From Bacteroides faecium (lineage in GTDB: Bacteria > Bacteroidota > Bacteroidia > Bacteroidales > Bacteroidaceae), in NCBI RefSeq assembly GCF_012113595.1, contig NZ_CP050831.1:186001-250000 (forward strand): DNA of 64,000 nucleotides, in the 5' to 3' direction. The position numbers and the translations under genes are program-made. The notes under the pieces were generated by a model that saw nothing but the letters and a program-made list of their open reading frames with translations, was not told the origin of the DNA and searched no databases. Shown here piece after piece: positions 17,074 to 26,809 of the stretch. The number at the start of each line of letters is the position of its first letter. Within the stretch, counting starts at the first letter, position 1.

Positions 17074-18282
17074 ATGAATAATTGGAAAAAGAAATTTATC
17101 ATCATATGGTCGGGACAATTGTTCTCCATCCTCAGCAGTTCTATTGCCCAGTTCGCCATTGTTCTGTGGATTAGTCTTGAGACTGGTTCGGCAGAAGTCC
17201 TCTCGTTTGCCACTATTGCCGCCTTGTTGCCCCAAGTTATATTAGGTCCTTTTGCCGGAGTATTCGTTGACCGTTGGAGCCGGAAATGGACAATGATATT
17301 AGCGGATAGTTTCGTAGCACTTTGTTCAGCCGTCATTGCGTTGCTGTTCTATCTGGATGTTATCGAGATTTGGCAGATTTATCTGTTGCTTATGCTCCGT
17401 TCCATCGGAAGTGCTTTTCATGCGCCTGCCATGAAATCATCCATACCATTGCTTGCTCCTGAAAAAGAGTTGACCCGCATCGCCAGTATCAATCAGACCA
17501 TACAGGCATTATGCAATATCTGCGGTCCCGTACTGGGTGCCGCACTGATTGTCAGTACGAATATGAGTGTAGTAATGTTGCTCGATGTCGTTGGGGCAGC
17601 TATAGCCTGCACCTCACTATTGTTTGTCTTTATCCCTAATCCGGAGAAAACAGAAACGGAAACAACCAATAATGTGCTTCGTGACATGAAAGACGGATTT
17701 ATAGCGATTCGCAGCAACCAAGGTTTGAAATGGGTGATGGTAACTGAGATTCTCATCACTTTCTTCATCATGCCCGTTGTTGCCCTAATCCCTCTGATGA
17801 CATTGAAGAATTTTTCGGGAACTGCCTACCAGGTCAGCTTGATAGAACTTCTTTTCGGCTCGGGGGCATTAGTGGGTGGTATTCTACTGGGGGTATGGAA
17901 TCCGCGTGTCCGAAAAGTCGTGATGATAAATCTGTCTTACGTTATTGTAGGTGTTTCTATTTTTATTACCGGAATGCTTCCCCCTTCGGCATTTATTATT
18001 TACGCTATCATGGCGGTAGTACAAGGCATATCCATGCCGTTCTATTCCGGTCCGTTCACTGCTTTACTGCAAACACAAATCGAAGTATCTTTCTTGGGAC
18101 GTGTATTTTCATTGTTCGACAGTATCAGTTTGCTGCCTTCTTTATTAGGACTGTTGGCTACCGGATTTATAGCAGATGCCATCGGCATCGCTAATGTATT
18201 TGTCATATGTGGCATTGCAATTGTAATGACGGGTATTCTCGCATTTTTCATTCCGTCAATAATGAATCTGGAAAGGAAATAA
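17074..18282 (+). CDS. MFS transporter, macrolide/siderophore exporter-like
   Basis: A 402-residue major facilitator with about 12 transmembrane segments. Motif A between TM2 and TM3 is GVFVDRWSRKWTMILAD. Its sequence resembles the MFS_3/Mef(A) group of drug or siderophore exporters (NNWKKKFIIIWSGQLFSILSS at the start). It probably exports a small hydrophobic compound by proton antiport. It stands alone and ends in a bidirectional terminator shared with the convergent lipoprotein gene. Confidence 0.85.
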   Translation: MNNWKKKFIIIWSGQLFSILSSSIAQFAIVLWISLETGSAEVLSFATIAALLPQVILGPFAGVFVDRWSRKWTMILADSFVALCSAVIALLFYLDVIEIWQIYLLLMLRSIGSAFHAPAMKSSIPLLAPEKELTRIASINQTIQALCNICGPVLGAALIVSTNMSVVMLLDVVGAAIACTSLLFVFIPNPEKTETETTNNVLRDMKDGFIAIRSNQGLKWVMVTEILITFFIMPVVALIPLMTLKNFSGTAYQVSLIELLFGSGALVGGILLGVWNPRVRKVVMINLSYVIVGVSIFITGMLPPSAFIIYAIMAVVQGISMPFYSGPFTALLQTQIEVSFLGRVFSLFDSISLLPSLLGLLATGFIADAIGIANVFVICGIAIVMTGILAFFIPSIMNLERK

Positions 18283-18311
18283 GGCTATCTATTAATATAA
18301 TTATGTAAAAA

Positions 18312-18354
18312 AATCCCGATATAGGTTGTATTCATATACACCTGTATCGGGATT
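18312..18354. terminator. Bidirectional terminator hairpin
   Basis: AATCCCGATA (18312-18321) pairs with TATCGGGATT (18345-18354), and the inner AGGTTGTAT/ATATACACCT extends the stem. It lies between convergent genes; an A-run precedes it, which serves as a U-tract for the minus-strand transcript. Confidence 0.8.
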
Positions 18355-18379
18355 CCAATCTCTTGTGTCCGACTATTGA

Positions 18380-19003
18380 TTATTTCTTTTCTGCTTTCTG
18401 TGTATAAATCAGATTGCCTCTTTGACTGATTGTCCACAAGCCGTCAACCAAACGTACATTCTTTGTGTCATCATCTTCCACATTCCATGCATAACCGCCT
18501 GAAGGTAAACCACGTCTCTCCAGGATTTCGTTAGCCTGCCCGTCAGAGAAGAAAAGTTCGGCACGAGTGGAATCGGGGCTGAAAACGATGAAAGCAGAAG
18601 CATTATTTCCATCGATTGCTTCCGTACGGATACCTTTCTCAAACAGACGGATACAGTCTTTTTGCACCTCGCACCACACATAGCCGGCAGAGCCGATACA
18701 TCCGTGTTCGTCCCGGTCACCACCTAATTTTGTTAGCTGTGGATACTGGACGAGTTTTGTTGCTTTCATTCCCGGAGTATATTTTCCGGTATAGAAGACT
18801 TCCAGTGTATCGTTCAGAAGCAAGCCGTTCACTTCTTCTTTGTTTGCATCCATCGTACTGAATGAAAGCGTATCCTTCTTATCGGTAACGATTGATACCG
18901 TATTCATACTTGCATCGCAAACGATGCCTTTTGAACTTGTCATTTCGGGCGTGCAACTTGCCATGAAACACAAGGTTCCTACTGCTAATAGTGCTGTTTT
19001 CAT
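18380..19003 (-). CDS. Predicted lipoprotein of unknown function
   Basis: A 207-residue secreted protein with a lipobox (LCFMASC, Cys17), so it is probably lipid-anchored. After a short beta-rich region it carries a conserved-looking segment around residues 95-130 (CIGSAGYVWCEVQKDCIRLF). Similar cysteine-bearing segments occur in small Bacteroides lipoproteins. I cannot assign a function, and an NlpE-like role is only a guess. It is convergent with the MFS gene. Confidence 0.75.
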   Translation of the reverse strand: MKTALLAVGTLCFMASCTPEMTSSKGIVCDASMNTVSIVTDKKDTLSFSTMDANKEEVNGLLLNDTLEVFYTGKYTPGMKATKLVQYPQLTKLGGDRDEHGCIGSAGYVWCEVQKDCIRLFEKGIRTEAIDGNNASAFIVFSPDSTRAELFFSDGQANEILERRGLPSGGYAWNVEDDDTKNVRLVDGLWTISQRGNLIYTQKAEKK

Positions 19004-19149
19004 CTTCCTAAAATCCTGTTTAGTTTTAAATTATTGTAAAGATAATAATTATATGGCAATAAATAAAAACAAAATTTTATCGGCAATCGTTTTCTTAAAA
19101 GTATTTTTTAAGTTATTTTGCACAACTAATATCACGAACTCATCAAATT

Positions 19150-21279
19150 ATGGATTGGATTGGCCTTGATTTAACATTCCCTATTACCGACCCTACATGG
19201 ATATTTCTCCTTGTACTTCTCATCATACTGTTTGCTCCCATTTTATTGAACAAGCTGCGTATTCCTCACATTATCGGTATGATTCTGGCAGGATTGGCTG
19301 TCGGCGAACATGGTTTCAATATTTTGGCACGCGACAGCAGCTTTGAACTTTTCGGAAAAGTCGGGCTTTATTATATCATGTTCCTGGCCGGACTTGAAAT
19401 GAATATGGGGGATTTCAAAGAGACACGAAACAAGGCGCTAGTCCTGGGACTACTGGCTTTTATCGTTCCTATCGGAATCGGGTTTGTGGCAAATATATCC
19501 TATCTGAAATACAGTATTGTCACTTCCGTACTGTTAGCCAGTATGTACGCTTCCCATACATTGGTGGCCTATCCCATCGTCACCCGTTTCGGTATATCAC
19601 GTCATCGCAGCGTAAGCATAGCGGTAGGCGGAACAGCAGTGACAGATACACTTACTTTGCTTGTACTGGCGGTTATAGGCGGGCTGTTCAAGGGAGAAAC
19701 CGGTGGTTTCTTTTGGGTATGGCTGGTGGTAAAGGTTATCTTCCTGGGCGGGCTTATCATTTATTTCTTCCCACGTATCGGTCGCTGGTTCTTTCATCGG
19801 TACAATGACAATGTGATGCAGTTCATATTTGTTCTTGCCATGGTCTTTCTAGGCGCCGGGCTTATGGAATTTGTGGGTATGGAAGGCATCTTAGGCGCAT
19901 TTCTCGCGGGACTGGTGTTAAACCGGCTCATCCCACATGTTTCTCCATTAATGAATCATCTGGAGTTCGTTGGTAATGCCCTTTTCATTCCCTACTTTCT
20001 TATCGGAGTGGGAATGTTGATTAACCTGCGTGTTATCTTCGGACACGGGGATGCGCTGAAAGTAGCTGCCGTTATGATTGTAATGGCGCTGACTGGCAAA
20101 TGGATTGCCTGTTGGCTCACACAGAAGATATACAAAATGTCCGTTCTTGAACGAAACCTGATGTACGGTTTGAGTAATGCACAAGCAGCAGCAACACTGG
20201 CAGCAGTGCTGGTCGGTTACAACATATTCCTGCCCAACGGCGAACGCTTGCTGAACGATGACGTATTGAATGGAACAGTCCTGTTGATACTGGTTACCTG
20301 CATAGTCAGTTCACTGATAACCGAACGGGCAGCCAGGAAAGTAGCCATGGACGACTCAGAGCCGGAAAAAGAGTCCTCGACAGAAACGGAAAGGATTCTG
20401 ATTTCGCTTGCCAATCCGAATACGATTGAAGACATGATGAATCTTTCTTTAGTAATACGTGATACGAAACTAAAAGATAATCTACTGGCACTGAATGTTA
20501 TCAATGATGATAATACTTCCGATAACCTAAGAATACGGAGCAAACGTTACTTGGAAAAAGCAGCCATGACAACAACCGCTGCCAATGTACCATTGAAACA
20601 ACTCACCCGTTATGACTTAAATATCGCTTCCGGCATTATCCATTCGGTGAAAGAGAATGAGGTAACAAGTATTATCACCGGTCTGCACCGCAAGGTCAAC
20701 ATCACCGATTCATACTTCGGAATGCTTACCGAAAACCTGCTGAAAGGATTGAACTGCGAAATAATTATCTCCAAATTCCTGATACCGGTCAATACAATAA
20801 AGCGGATTGTTATCGCCGTGCCCCCAAAAGCGGAATACGAATCCGGTTTCCCACGATGGATGGAACATTTCTGCCGGATGGGAAGTACGCTCGGATGCCG
20901 CGTACACTTCTTCGCAAACGAAAAGACCACCATCCGCCTGCAAGCCTGGATAAAGAAACGACATAAACAAGTGCTGACCGACTTCTCTTCCCTGGAAGAC
21001 TGGAACGACTTACTGGTCTTGACCGGACAAGTGAGTTACGACCATCTGTTAGTCATTATCAGTGCACGTCCCGGAACACTTTCTTATGACAGTTCGTTTG
21101 AGAAGTTGCCGAGACAATTAGGAAAATATTTTTCTAATAACAGCTTGATTGTATTATATCCCAATCAATCGGGAGAGCCGCTAGACAGTTCTTTCTTCTC
21201 CAAGTTATACACCGACACTGAAACACAGCACTATGAGAAAGTGGGCAAGTGGGTTTATAAATGGTTCAAGAAGAGTTGA
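19150..21279 (+). CDS. Cation:proton antiporter, CPA2/Kef family
   Basis: A 709-residue protein. Residues about 1-400 form 12-13 membrane segments of the Na+/H+ exchanger domain (LAGLAVGEHGFNIL, FLAGLEMNM, GILGAFLAGLVLNRLIP). Residues about 410-709 are soluble and resemble two universal-stress-protein-like domains, with no TrkA-N nucleotide-binding motif. It should exchange K+ or Na+ for protons at the inner membrane. The ATG at 19150 is used because it directly precedes the first hydrophobic segment. Confidence 0.9.
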   Translation: MDWIGLDLTFPITDPTWIFLLVLLIILFAPILLNKLRIPHIIGMILAGLAVGEHGFNILARDSSFELFGKVGLYYIMFLAGLEMNMGDFKETRNKALVLGLLAFIVPIGIGFVANISYLKYSIVTSVLLASMYASHTLVAYPIVTRFGISRHRSVSIAVGGTAVTDTLTLLVLAVIGGLFKGETGGFFWVWLVVKVIFLGGLIIYFFPRIGRWFFHRYNDNVMQFIFVLAMVFLGAGLMEFVGMEGILGAFLAGLVLNRLIPHVSPLMNHLEFVGNALFIPYFLIGVGMLINLRVIFGHGDALKVAAVMIVMALTGKWIACWLTQKIYKMSVLERNLMYGLSNAQAAATLAAVLVGYNIFLPNGERLLNDDVLNGTVLLILVTCIVSSLITERAARKVAMDDSEPEKESSTETERILISLANPNTIEDMMNLSLVIRDTKLKDNLLALNVINDDNTSDNLRIRSKRYLEKAAMTTTAANVPLKQLTRYDLNIASGIIHSVKENEVTSIITGLHRKVNITDSYFGMLTENLLKGLNCEIIISKFLIPVNTIKRIVIAVPPKAEYESGFPRWMEHFCRMGSTLGCRVHFFANEKTTIRLQAWIKKRHKQVLTDFSSLEDWNDLLVLTGQVSYDHLLVIISARPGTLSYDSSFEKLPRQLGKYFSNNSLIVLYPNQSGEPLDSSFFSKLYTDTETQHYEKVGKWVYKWFKKS

Positions 21280-21296
21280 TGTTTTTAAGGCTATTG

Positions 21297-21875
21297 TTAA
21301 AATCCCATAGCTTCTTTCACCAAAGACATCTCATGGCGGGAAGTCAGTTTCTCCAATAAAAGGAGAGCTACTCCCGGAGCTGTTTGAGGACCGTACGAAG
21401 TTATTATATTATCGTCTACCACTATCGGTTCATTGACGATAATTGCCCCGAAACTTTGAAGGACTCTCTGTTTTACCGCTCCGTTCAGATGATAAGTTGT
21501 TGCTTTCCTGTCTTTTAATACGCCACTCTTGCCAACAGGCAGAGCTCCTACGCAAACAGTTGCAATCCACTTCTTCCGAGTATCAAACAGACGAATCAAA
21601 TCCAGAAGTTTCTCATTATATGCTTCTTCATAGAAGCCAAATACTTCAAAACCGCCAGGGATAGCAAGAGCATCGTATTCGTCTACGGAAATCTCATCAA
21701 TAGTTTTATCTACCAAAACGGGGATATTAAAAGAACTGATAACTTTCTCGTTCAGCCCGCATGTCACCACCTCAACATCGCAGTCGAAATCTGTCTTTGC
21801 CCATCCCATGACATCAATGAAGCCACTAAATTCAATCGTCTCAAATCCTTTAGCAAGAAATACCAGTACTCTCAT
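21297..21875 (-). CDS. DJ-1/PfpI family protein
   Basis: A 192-residue class I glutamine amidotransferase-like protein. It starts MRVLVFLAKGFETIE (acidic residue before the nucleophile site) and has the nucleophile elbow IATVCVGALPVGKSG (Cys near residue 107). This matches the DJ-1/ThiJ subgroup that acts as deglycases, chaperones or redox sensors. A -7 box TACCTTTG lies at 21915-21922 on the minus strand. It converges with the antiporter gene, 17 bases apart. Confidence 0.88.
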   Translation of the reverse strand: MRVLVFLAKGFETIEFSGFIDVMGWAKTDFDCDVEVVTCGLNEKVISSFNIPVLVDKTIDEISVDEYDALAIPGGFEVFGFYEEAYNEKLLDLIRLFDTRKKWIATVCVGALPVGKSGVLKDRKATTYHLNGAVKQRVLQSFGAIIVNEPIVVDDNIITSYGPQTAPGVALLLLEKLTSRHEMSLVKEAMGF

Positions 21876-21914
21876 AATCGGTAGAATTATAAATTAAACA
21901 AAATATTAATGTCG

Positions 21915-21922
21915 CAAAGGTA
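21915..21922 (-). promoter_or_regulatory. -7 promoter box of DJ-1/PfpI gene
   Basis: Minus-strand TACCTTTG, a match to TAnnTTTG, 40 bases before the start codon. Confidence 0.55.
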
Positions 21923-21986
21923 AACAAAATATTGCAAGACTATTCAATAAAGCAAGAATAGACAAATAGTTCTGATAACCAGCAAC

Positions 21987-21994
21987 TATCTTTG
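21987..21994 (+). promoter_or_regulatory. -7 promoter box of AraC/GyrI-like gene
   Basis: TATCTTTG lies 18 bases before the ATG at 22013 and contains the TTG that would otherwise be an earlier start. Confidence 0.6.
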
Positions 21995-22012
21995 TGGCTT
22001 AAACGTTCTGCC

Positions 22013-22960
22013 ATGAATATACAAGAAAAAAGTAAAATAGAATATCGTTCCAGAATCAACCGGGTAATGGATTATATTGATATGCACCTTGACCAACCAC
22101 TGGACCTGAAAAATATAGCAGAGATAGCTAATTTCTCACCTTTTCATTTCCACAGGATATTCACATTTCTGATAGGTGAAACACCGATTGATTACATTCA
22201 ACGCCTACGGATTGAAAAAGCTGCAAGCAGGTTACGGGAAGAGCCGGAAGTCTCTGTCAGTGAAATTGCCGATAGTTGCGGCTTTTGCACTATATCACTT
22301 TTTAGTCGTGTATTTAAGAAATTCTTCGGTTTAACTCCAAGCCAGTTCCGTAAAATGGAGAAACCTGTTTATGCCCAGGGCGGAATATTATTCAGCAAGA
22401 ATGGACAAATGGTTAGCAAGAATTTGACACCCAAGACTGTAATATCTCCCCAACTTTGCAGTGTCAAATTTAAAATATCATATTTTATGGAAACAAAAAT
22501 CGAAGTAAAAGAAATGCCGGACATGAAAGCTGTTTATTACCGGCACATTGGTCCTTTCAAAGAAATCGTAAAGGCGTATGAGAAACTTATCAAATGGGCG
22601 GAACCTCGCGGTCTGTATATCCCAAATGTAACAAAATCCGCAACCGTCACACACGATGACCCCTCGGTAACTGAACTGGATAAGGTTCGTCAGAGTGCCT
22701 GCATCATTGTTGAAGGAGATATTAAAGGGGAAGGCGAAATAGGAAATCTCGTTATTCCCGGCGGGAAATATGCTGTCGGACATTTTGAATTGGGGACCGA
22801 AGATTTTGAAAAAGCATGGAACACGATGTGCAAGTGGTTTACAGAAAGCGGTTATCAACAAGGAGACGGATGCACTTATGAATTATACCACAATAGTCAT
22901 CGGACACATCCCGAGAATAAACATATTGTTGATATTTGTATCCCGATAAAGCCTCTTTAA
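22013..22960 (+). CDS. AraC family regulator with GyrI-like effector domain
   Basis: A 315-residue regulator: residues about 8-110 are the AraC double helix-turn-helix (LKNIAEIANFSPFHFHRIF and SVSEIADSCGFCTISLFSR). Residues about 155-315 are a GyrI-like/SOUL-fold ligand domain (KEMPDMKAVYYRHIGPFKE, VIPGGKYAVGHFELG). This Rob/SoxS-like layout is used for sensing small hydrophobic compounds. No adjacent efflux operon on the same strand follows, so targets are unknown. It ends in a terminator at 23031-23084. Confidence 0.9.
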   Translation: MNIQEKSKIEYRSRINRVMDYIDMHLDQPLDLKNIAEIANFSPFHFHRIFTFLIGETPIDYIQRLRIEKAASRLREEPEVSVSEIADSCGFCTISLFSRVFKKFFGLTPSQFRKMEKPVYAQGGILFSKNGQMVSKNLTPKTVISPQLCSVKFKISYFMETKIEVKEMPDMKAVYYRHIGPFKEIVKAYEKLIKWAEPRGLYIPNVTKSATVTHDDPSVTELDKVRQSACIIVEGDIKGEGEIGNLVIPGGKYAVGHFELGTEDFEKAWNTMCKWFTESGYQQGDGCTYELYHNSHRTHPENKHIVDICIPIKPL

Positions 22961-23030
22961 ATGTTTTTATATCAAGATTGAGCTGTCTTTACAATTAAAA
23001 GGAAGTCAATTAAAAAAAACGAGAATAATC

Positions 23031-23084
23031 GGGGAAAGATAGTTGTTCTTTCATAGTCTGGACTATTAAGAACAATCTTTCCCC
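23031..23084. terminator. Terminator between AraC/GyrI gene and Ca2+-ATPase gene
   Basis: GGGGAAAGATAGTTGTTCTT (23031-23050) pairs with AAGAACAATCTTTCCCC (23068-23084) with one bulged base. It lies between convergent genes and serves the plus-strand gene, and possibly the Ter/Ca2+ operon as well. Confidence 0.8.
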
Positions 23085-23098
23085 CTTATTTTCTCAAA

Positions 23099-25636
23099 TT
23101 ATTTCCGGCTAACCAATCTATACCATAATTCTCTAACAATCACAACAGGAGATGTGAATAATATAATATATCCCCATGTCTGCCAGGAAAGAGGTACTGT
23201 CTGGAAAGCTTCTCCACCTATCTGAACAATTACAATAGTAACAAATAATATTCCCAAAGCTACACCGACGAACTTCAAATTCCTTCCTAATCCATCGAAA
23301 ATTGATTTATTCTTACCGATAACCCTTGCGTTAAACAAGTTCCACCAATTCAGTACCATATAAGCAGCAAAGAATACAGTCAGATTCATGTGAGAAAGAA
23401 ACTCCACATTATGCTTCATTCCCCAAAGAACCAATGTACAGAGCAACCAGATTAAACCTCCAAAACCAAAGATGGCTTTAGCCAAAGATTTATTGATAAT
23501 AAACTCTTTCCTGTCTCTAGGCTTCTCACTCAAAACATTCTCATCAGCAGGTTCCGACGCCAACGCAATAGCTGCCAGCGAATCCATTACCAGATTTATC
23601 CAAAGGAATTGAGTCACAGTAAACGGCATGGCAACCCCTACTATCGGTCCGAATACAGCAATAAGACAGGCGGACACATTGATAGAAAGTTGCATATACA
23701 AGAAATTCTTTATATTCTTGAACAAAGAACGTCCCCACTTCACTCCTGTCACGATGGACGGGAAAGCGTCATCAAGCAATATTATATCTGCCGCTTCTTT
23801 AGCTACCGAAGTTCCTGACCCCATAGCGATACCTACGTCCGCGTAATTCAACGAAGGGGAGTCATTCACTCCATCTCCCGTCATAGCACACACATATCCT
23901 TTCTCCTGTGCCCATTTCAGAATATTCAATTTATTTGTCGGCGTGCACCTTGCGATAACATTAGGAAACTCACGGGTAGCATGTTCGGTCTTTATAGCCT
24001 CATTAAAGTCTTTTGCCTCAATAGCCCAAATATCCTTAAAACCTGCCTGACGCGCAATTTCAGAACCCGTTTTCAAGTTATCACCTGTCATCATTACCAC
24101 ATCGATTCCAGCTTTATAACATTGCCCGATAGCATGCGGTACATCTGCACGCACCGGATCTTCGATAAACCATGTTCCGATATAGTCATTATCCTTCAGC
24201 GTCTCTCCATTATCCAATACTGCTTTCAATTCTTCAAAAGTTAAGCCGTGAATAATTGCTGCTGATATAGCACGACGTCCACGAGCCTGCTGATTGGATA
24301 CTTCCGCCAAATAATCATCCTTATTGATTAGTTTGGCTATTACTTCAGGAGCTCCTTTTATCATCATCAACCTGCTGCCATCCGAGCGTTTCTCAACATA
24401 AGTAACCATGTATTTATACAAACTGGAGAACGGAATACACGAAACAGTATGGTATTCAGAACGCAATTGTTCTGTTTGCTTATGACCGATAAATTTCAAA
24501 ATAGCCCCTTCCGTAGGATTACCCAGCACTTGAGAATCATGAGACCAGTTGGCTGTAGAGTTGAGCGCACCAATCACGTTGAGCAATTCTTTATTTTCAG
24601 GCTTTATATCCGTGTCAACAACGGTCATGCTGTTCTGTGTCAAAGTACCTGTTTTATCAGAGAATATCACATTCACCGCTCCGATGGTTTCACAAGCATG
24701 CATTTTCTTGACTAAATTGTTCTCTTTAGCCATCGTCTTCATTGAGAAAGCAAGAGCCAGAGTAACAGACAACGGAAGCCCTTCTGGAACAGCTACAATA
24801 ATAACAACCACAGCCCCCATCAAAAAACGAACTTCAGTAAGAAGCGTATCCCATGTCCAACTAAAGTCATTGTCCATCCAATGTACGATATTCAGAATGA
24901 TAAACATGATGGTCGCAATGGTAAATGCAGCAACGTTGATTTTCGCAGCCAACCCGTCCAGTTGTTCTTCCAGGGGTGTTTTATTATTGGTTTCTTCGGA
25001 AGCCTGACGCGTGGTTTTACCTATTTCGGTAGAATCACCCACTTTAACCACAATACCTTCGCCCAATCCCTGCTCAATGGTAGTACCTCTCAAAAGTAAG
25101 TTGGGAGCAAAGCCCGAACCCTTAAAGTCTCGGCATGGATATTTGGATACAGCCACCGACTCACCAGTCATTGATGCTTCCGAAACCTTCATTTCGATAG
25201 CTTCAAACAATTCTATATCCGCAGGAATCTCATCCCCCGCTGCCAATATAACAATATCACCTACAACAAGCTGATCTTTCGTTATCTCAAGCACCGTACC
25301 GTCTCTTCTCACTTTCACATGCTCGTAGTCTTTATCAGACTTCATAGCATCAAACTTCTTCTTGGCGTCATATTCCTGCCAGAATCCCACGCCCGTCGCA
25401 ATCAATACAGCAAAAATAATACCTATAGATTCTGTAAAGTCCCCGTGAATAATACCAAATACTAAAGATATAGCAGTAGCGACCAACAAAATAATTATAA
25501 TCGGGTCGCCGAATTTCTCTAAATAAAGTTTCCACCACGGAGTTTCTTTGGGTGGAGTCAATAAATTCTCTCCATACTTACTACGACTCTCCAGGACTTC
25601 CTGTTCGGTTAATCCCACAAAATGCTTTTGTTCCAT
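23099..25636 (-). CDS. Calcium-translocating P-type ATPase, PMCA type
   Basis: An 845-residue P2B-type ATPase expected to export Ca2+ across the inner membrane. It shows the cation N-domain start (FVGLTEQEVLESRSKYGEN), actuator motif SMTGES, the TM4 motif PEGLPLSVTLALAFS typical of PMCA-type pumps, the phosphorylation motif DKTGTLTQN (Asp near 326) and the hinge AMTGDGVNDSPSL. It lies 87 bases after the PrsW-type gene at the end of the Ter-like gene run and may also have its own promoter (25669-25676). TerD-family proteins bind Ca2+, so the pump may be functionally linked to them. Confidence 0.93.
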   Translation of the reverse strand: MEQKHFVGLTEQEVLESRSKYGENLLTPPKETPWWKLYLEKFGDPIIIILLVATAISLVFGIIHGDFTESIGIIFAVLIATGVGFWQEYDAKKKFDAMKSDKDYEHVKVRRDGTVLEITKDQLVVGDIVILAAGDEIPADIELFEAIEMKVSEASMTGESVAVSKYPCRDFKGSGFAPNLLLRGTTIEQGLGEGIVVKVGDSTEIGKTTRQASEETNNKTPLEEQLDGLAAKINVAAFTIATIMFIILNIVHWMDNDFSWTWDTLLTEVRFLMGAVVVIIVAVPEGLPLSVTLALAFSMKTMAKENNLVKKMHACETIGAVNVIFSDKTGTLTQNSMTVVDTDIKPENKELLNVIGALNSTANWSHDSQVLGNPTEGAILKFIGHKQTEQLRSEYHTVSCIPFSSLYKYMVTYVEKRSDGSRLMMIKGAPEVIAKLINKDDYLAEVSNQQARGRRAISAAIIHGLTFEELKAVLDNGETLKDNDYIGTWFIEDPVRADVPHAIGQCYKAGIDVVMMTGDNLKTGSEIARQAGFKDIWAIEAKDFNEAIKTEHATREFPNVIARCTPTNKLNILKWAQEKGYVCAMTGDGVNDSPSLNYADVGIAMGSGTSVAKEAADIILLDDAFPSIVTGVKWGRSLFKNIKNFLYMQLSINVSACLIAVFGPIVGVAMPFTVTQFLWINLVMDSLAAIALASEPADENVLSEKPRDRKEFIINKSLAKAIFGFGGLIWLLCTLVLWGMKHNVEFLSHMNLTVFFAAYMVLNWWNLFNARVIGKNKSIFDGLGRNLKFVGVALGILFVTIVIVQIGGEAFQTVPLSWQTWGYIILFTSPVVIVRELWYRLVSRK

Positions 25637-25668
25637 TTTTCTAATTTTTAGTTTTCTCGTTTTTAATT

Positions 25669-25676
25669 CAAACCTA
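25669..25676 (-). promoter_or_regulatory. Possible -7 promoter box before Ca2+-ATPase
   Basis: Minus-strand TAGGTTTG fits TAnnTTTG, 32 bases before the start codon. It could allow transcription independent of the upstream Ter-like genes. Confidence 0.45.
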
Positions 25677-25723
25677 TTTTAAACAAACCTGATTATTTAT
25701 TCTTTTCTCTTGTTACATGTGCA

Positions 25724-26761
25724 TTAATTTCTCAATTTAGATTGATAATTGACACCTTGCTTCAGATAAGTCATCAGTAAAATAACGCCGATAAACGTTA
25801 TCGGCAAGGCAATAAACATTCCTAACAGTGAACTACAAAAAGTGTCATATAAGCCATGCAGTACCGCAGGAATAGCTATAGCCAAAAAATAGAGAGATAT
25901 CCTATATTTGGGATAAAGGTTGGCAAATGCAATGAAATATCCGGCTATTCCACACCATATCGCATGCAAAAAAGGAAGACTGGTAAGCCGTGCAATGTTC
26001 ATAAAAAACGATGCAGTATATCCTAACTCCGCATTAACGCCCATTTGATACTGAACTCCTTCAAAAACGCCGAAAGCAATGCCGGACATCAAACCATAAT
26101 AGACCATCGTTTGAGGAACTAGTGGTTCTTTGGCACGTTTGCATATAATAAACAGAGGAATGGCTTTGGCCAATTCTTCAGTGATTCCGACACCCAATAT
26201 GTAGCCAACCATATTCAGAATGACATTCGTTCCTATGATATGATAAAAGGGATTTAGACCTGCCAGTCCCAATAAGTCCCAAATCAGAAAAACGAATAGC
26301 TGAGTTAAGAAAAACACGCCTAACGTTACTTTCACGGACACTTGAGAGGTTCTGAAAAAGTAATAGAAGAACAATCCCCATATTCCTGAAAAATAAAGCG
26401 CAATAGAATAGAATGTCAGATAGTCTCCTAACGGAAACATCATCAGCATACTGGGAATCAACCCGATGAGCGCCAATGTCAAAAGCCTTTTATCCGATAA
26501 CCATTGTCTGGACGCAAAAGATGCTTTTGGAATAATTAATTCGGTCCCAATATCTTTCAGTTGGACCAATAAGTTCCCTTTATGTTTCAAATGAACAGAG
26601 AGTCCTGCCTCACGAAGAAAGTAACCCACTGTTTTTACCTCTTGACTATTATCTTTTATTGCCCTATCCTGAAGTAATATCTGTCCGTTTTCTACGTAAG
26701 AAAGAAGCGCAGCCTCAGTATATGGACCATACTGCTGGTTGTTACGTAATATATAAATCAT
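25724..26761 (-). CDS. PrsW-family intramembrane protease with N-terminal GYF-like domain
   Basis: A 345-residue protein. Residues 1-52 resemble the GYF_2 domain (MIYILRNNQQYGPYTEAALL). About eight membrane segments follow, bearing the PrsW metalloprotease motifs: TEELAKAIP, FGVFEGVQYQ, LHAIWCGIAGY and LHGLYD. Glu and His residues in these motifs would bind the catalytic metal. PrsW proteases cleave membrane anchors such as anti-sigma factors; no anti-sigma factor is adjacent. Its place between the Ter-type kinase gene and the Ca2+ pump, all on one strand, suggests a membrane output of that pathway. Confidence 0.85.
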   Translation of the reverse strand: MIYILRNNQQYGPYTEAALLSYVENGQILLQDRAIKDNSQEVKTVGYFLREAGLSVHLKHKGNLLVQLKDIGTELIIPKASFASRQWLSDKRLLTLALIGLIPSMLMMFPLGDYLTFYSIALYFSGIWGLFFYYFFRTSQVSVKVTLGVFFLTQLFVFLIWDLLGLAGLNPFYHIIGTNVILNMVGYILGVGITEELAKAIPLFIICKRAKEPLVPQTMVYYGLMSGIAFGVFEGVQYQMGVNAELGYTASFFMNIARLTSLPFLHAIWCGIAGYFIAFANLYPKYRISLYFLAIAIPAVLHGLYDTFCSSLLGMFIALPITFIGVILLMTYLKQGVNYQSKLRN

Positions 26762-26809
26762 TCTTGTTTCTTCAGATTGTTATAAGAAGTATGAGTATAC
26801 ATCGATATA

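Noticed and set aside
18380..19003. NlpE/copper-resistance lipoprotein
   Set aside because: The lipobox is clear, but the characteristic NlpE cysteine pair was not found in the expected place, so only a lipoprotein of unknown function is claimed.
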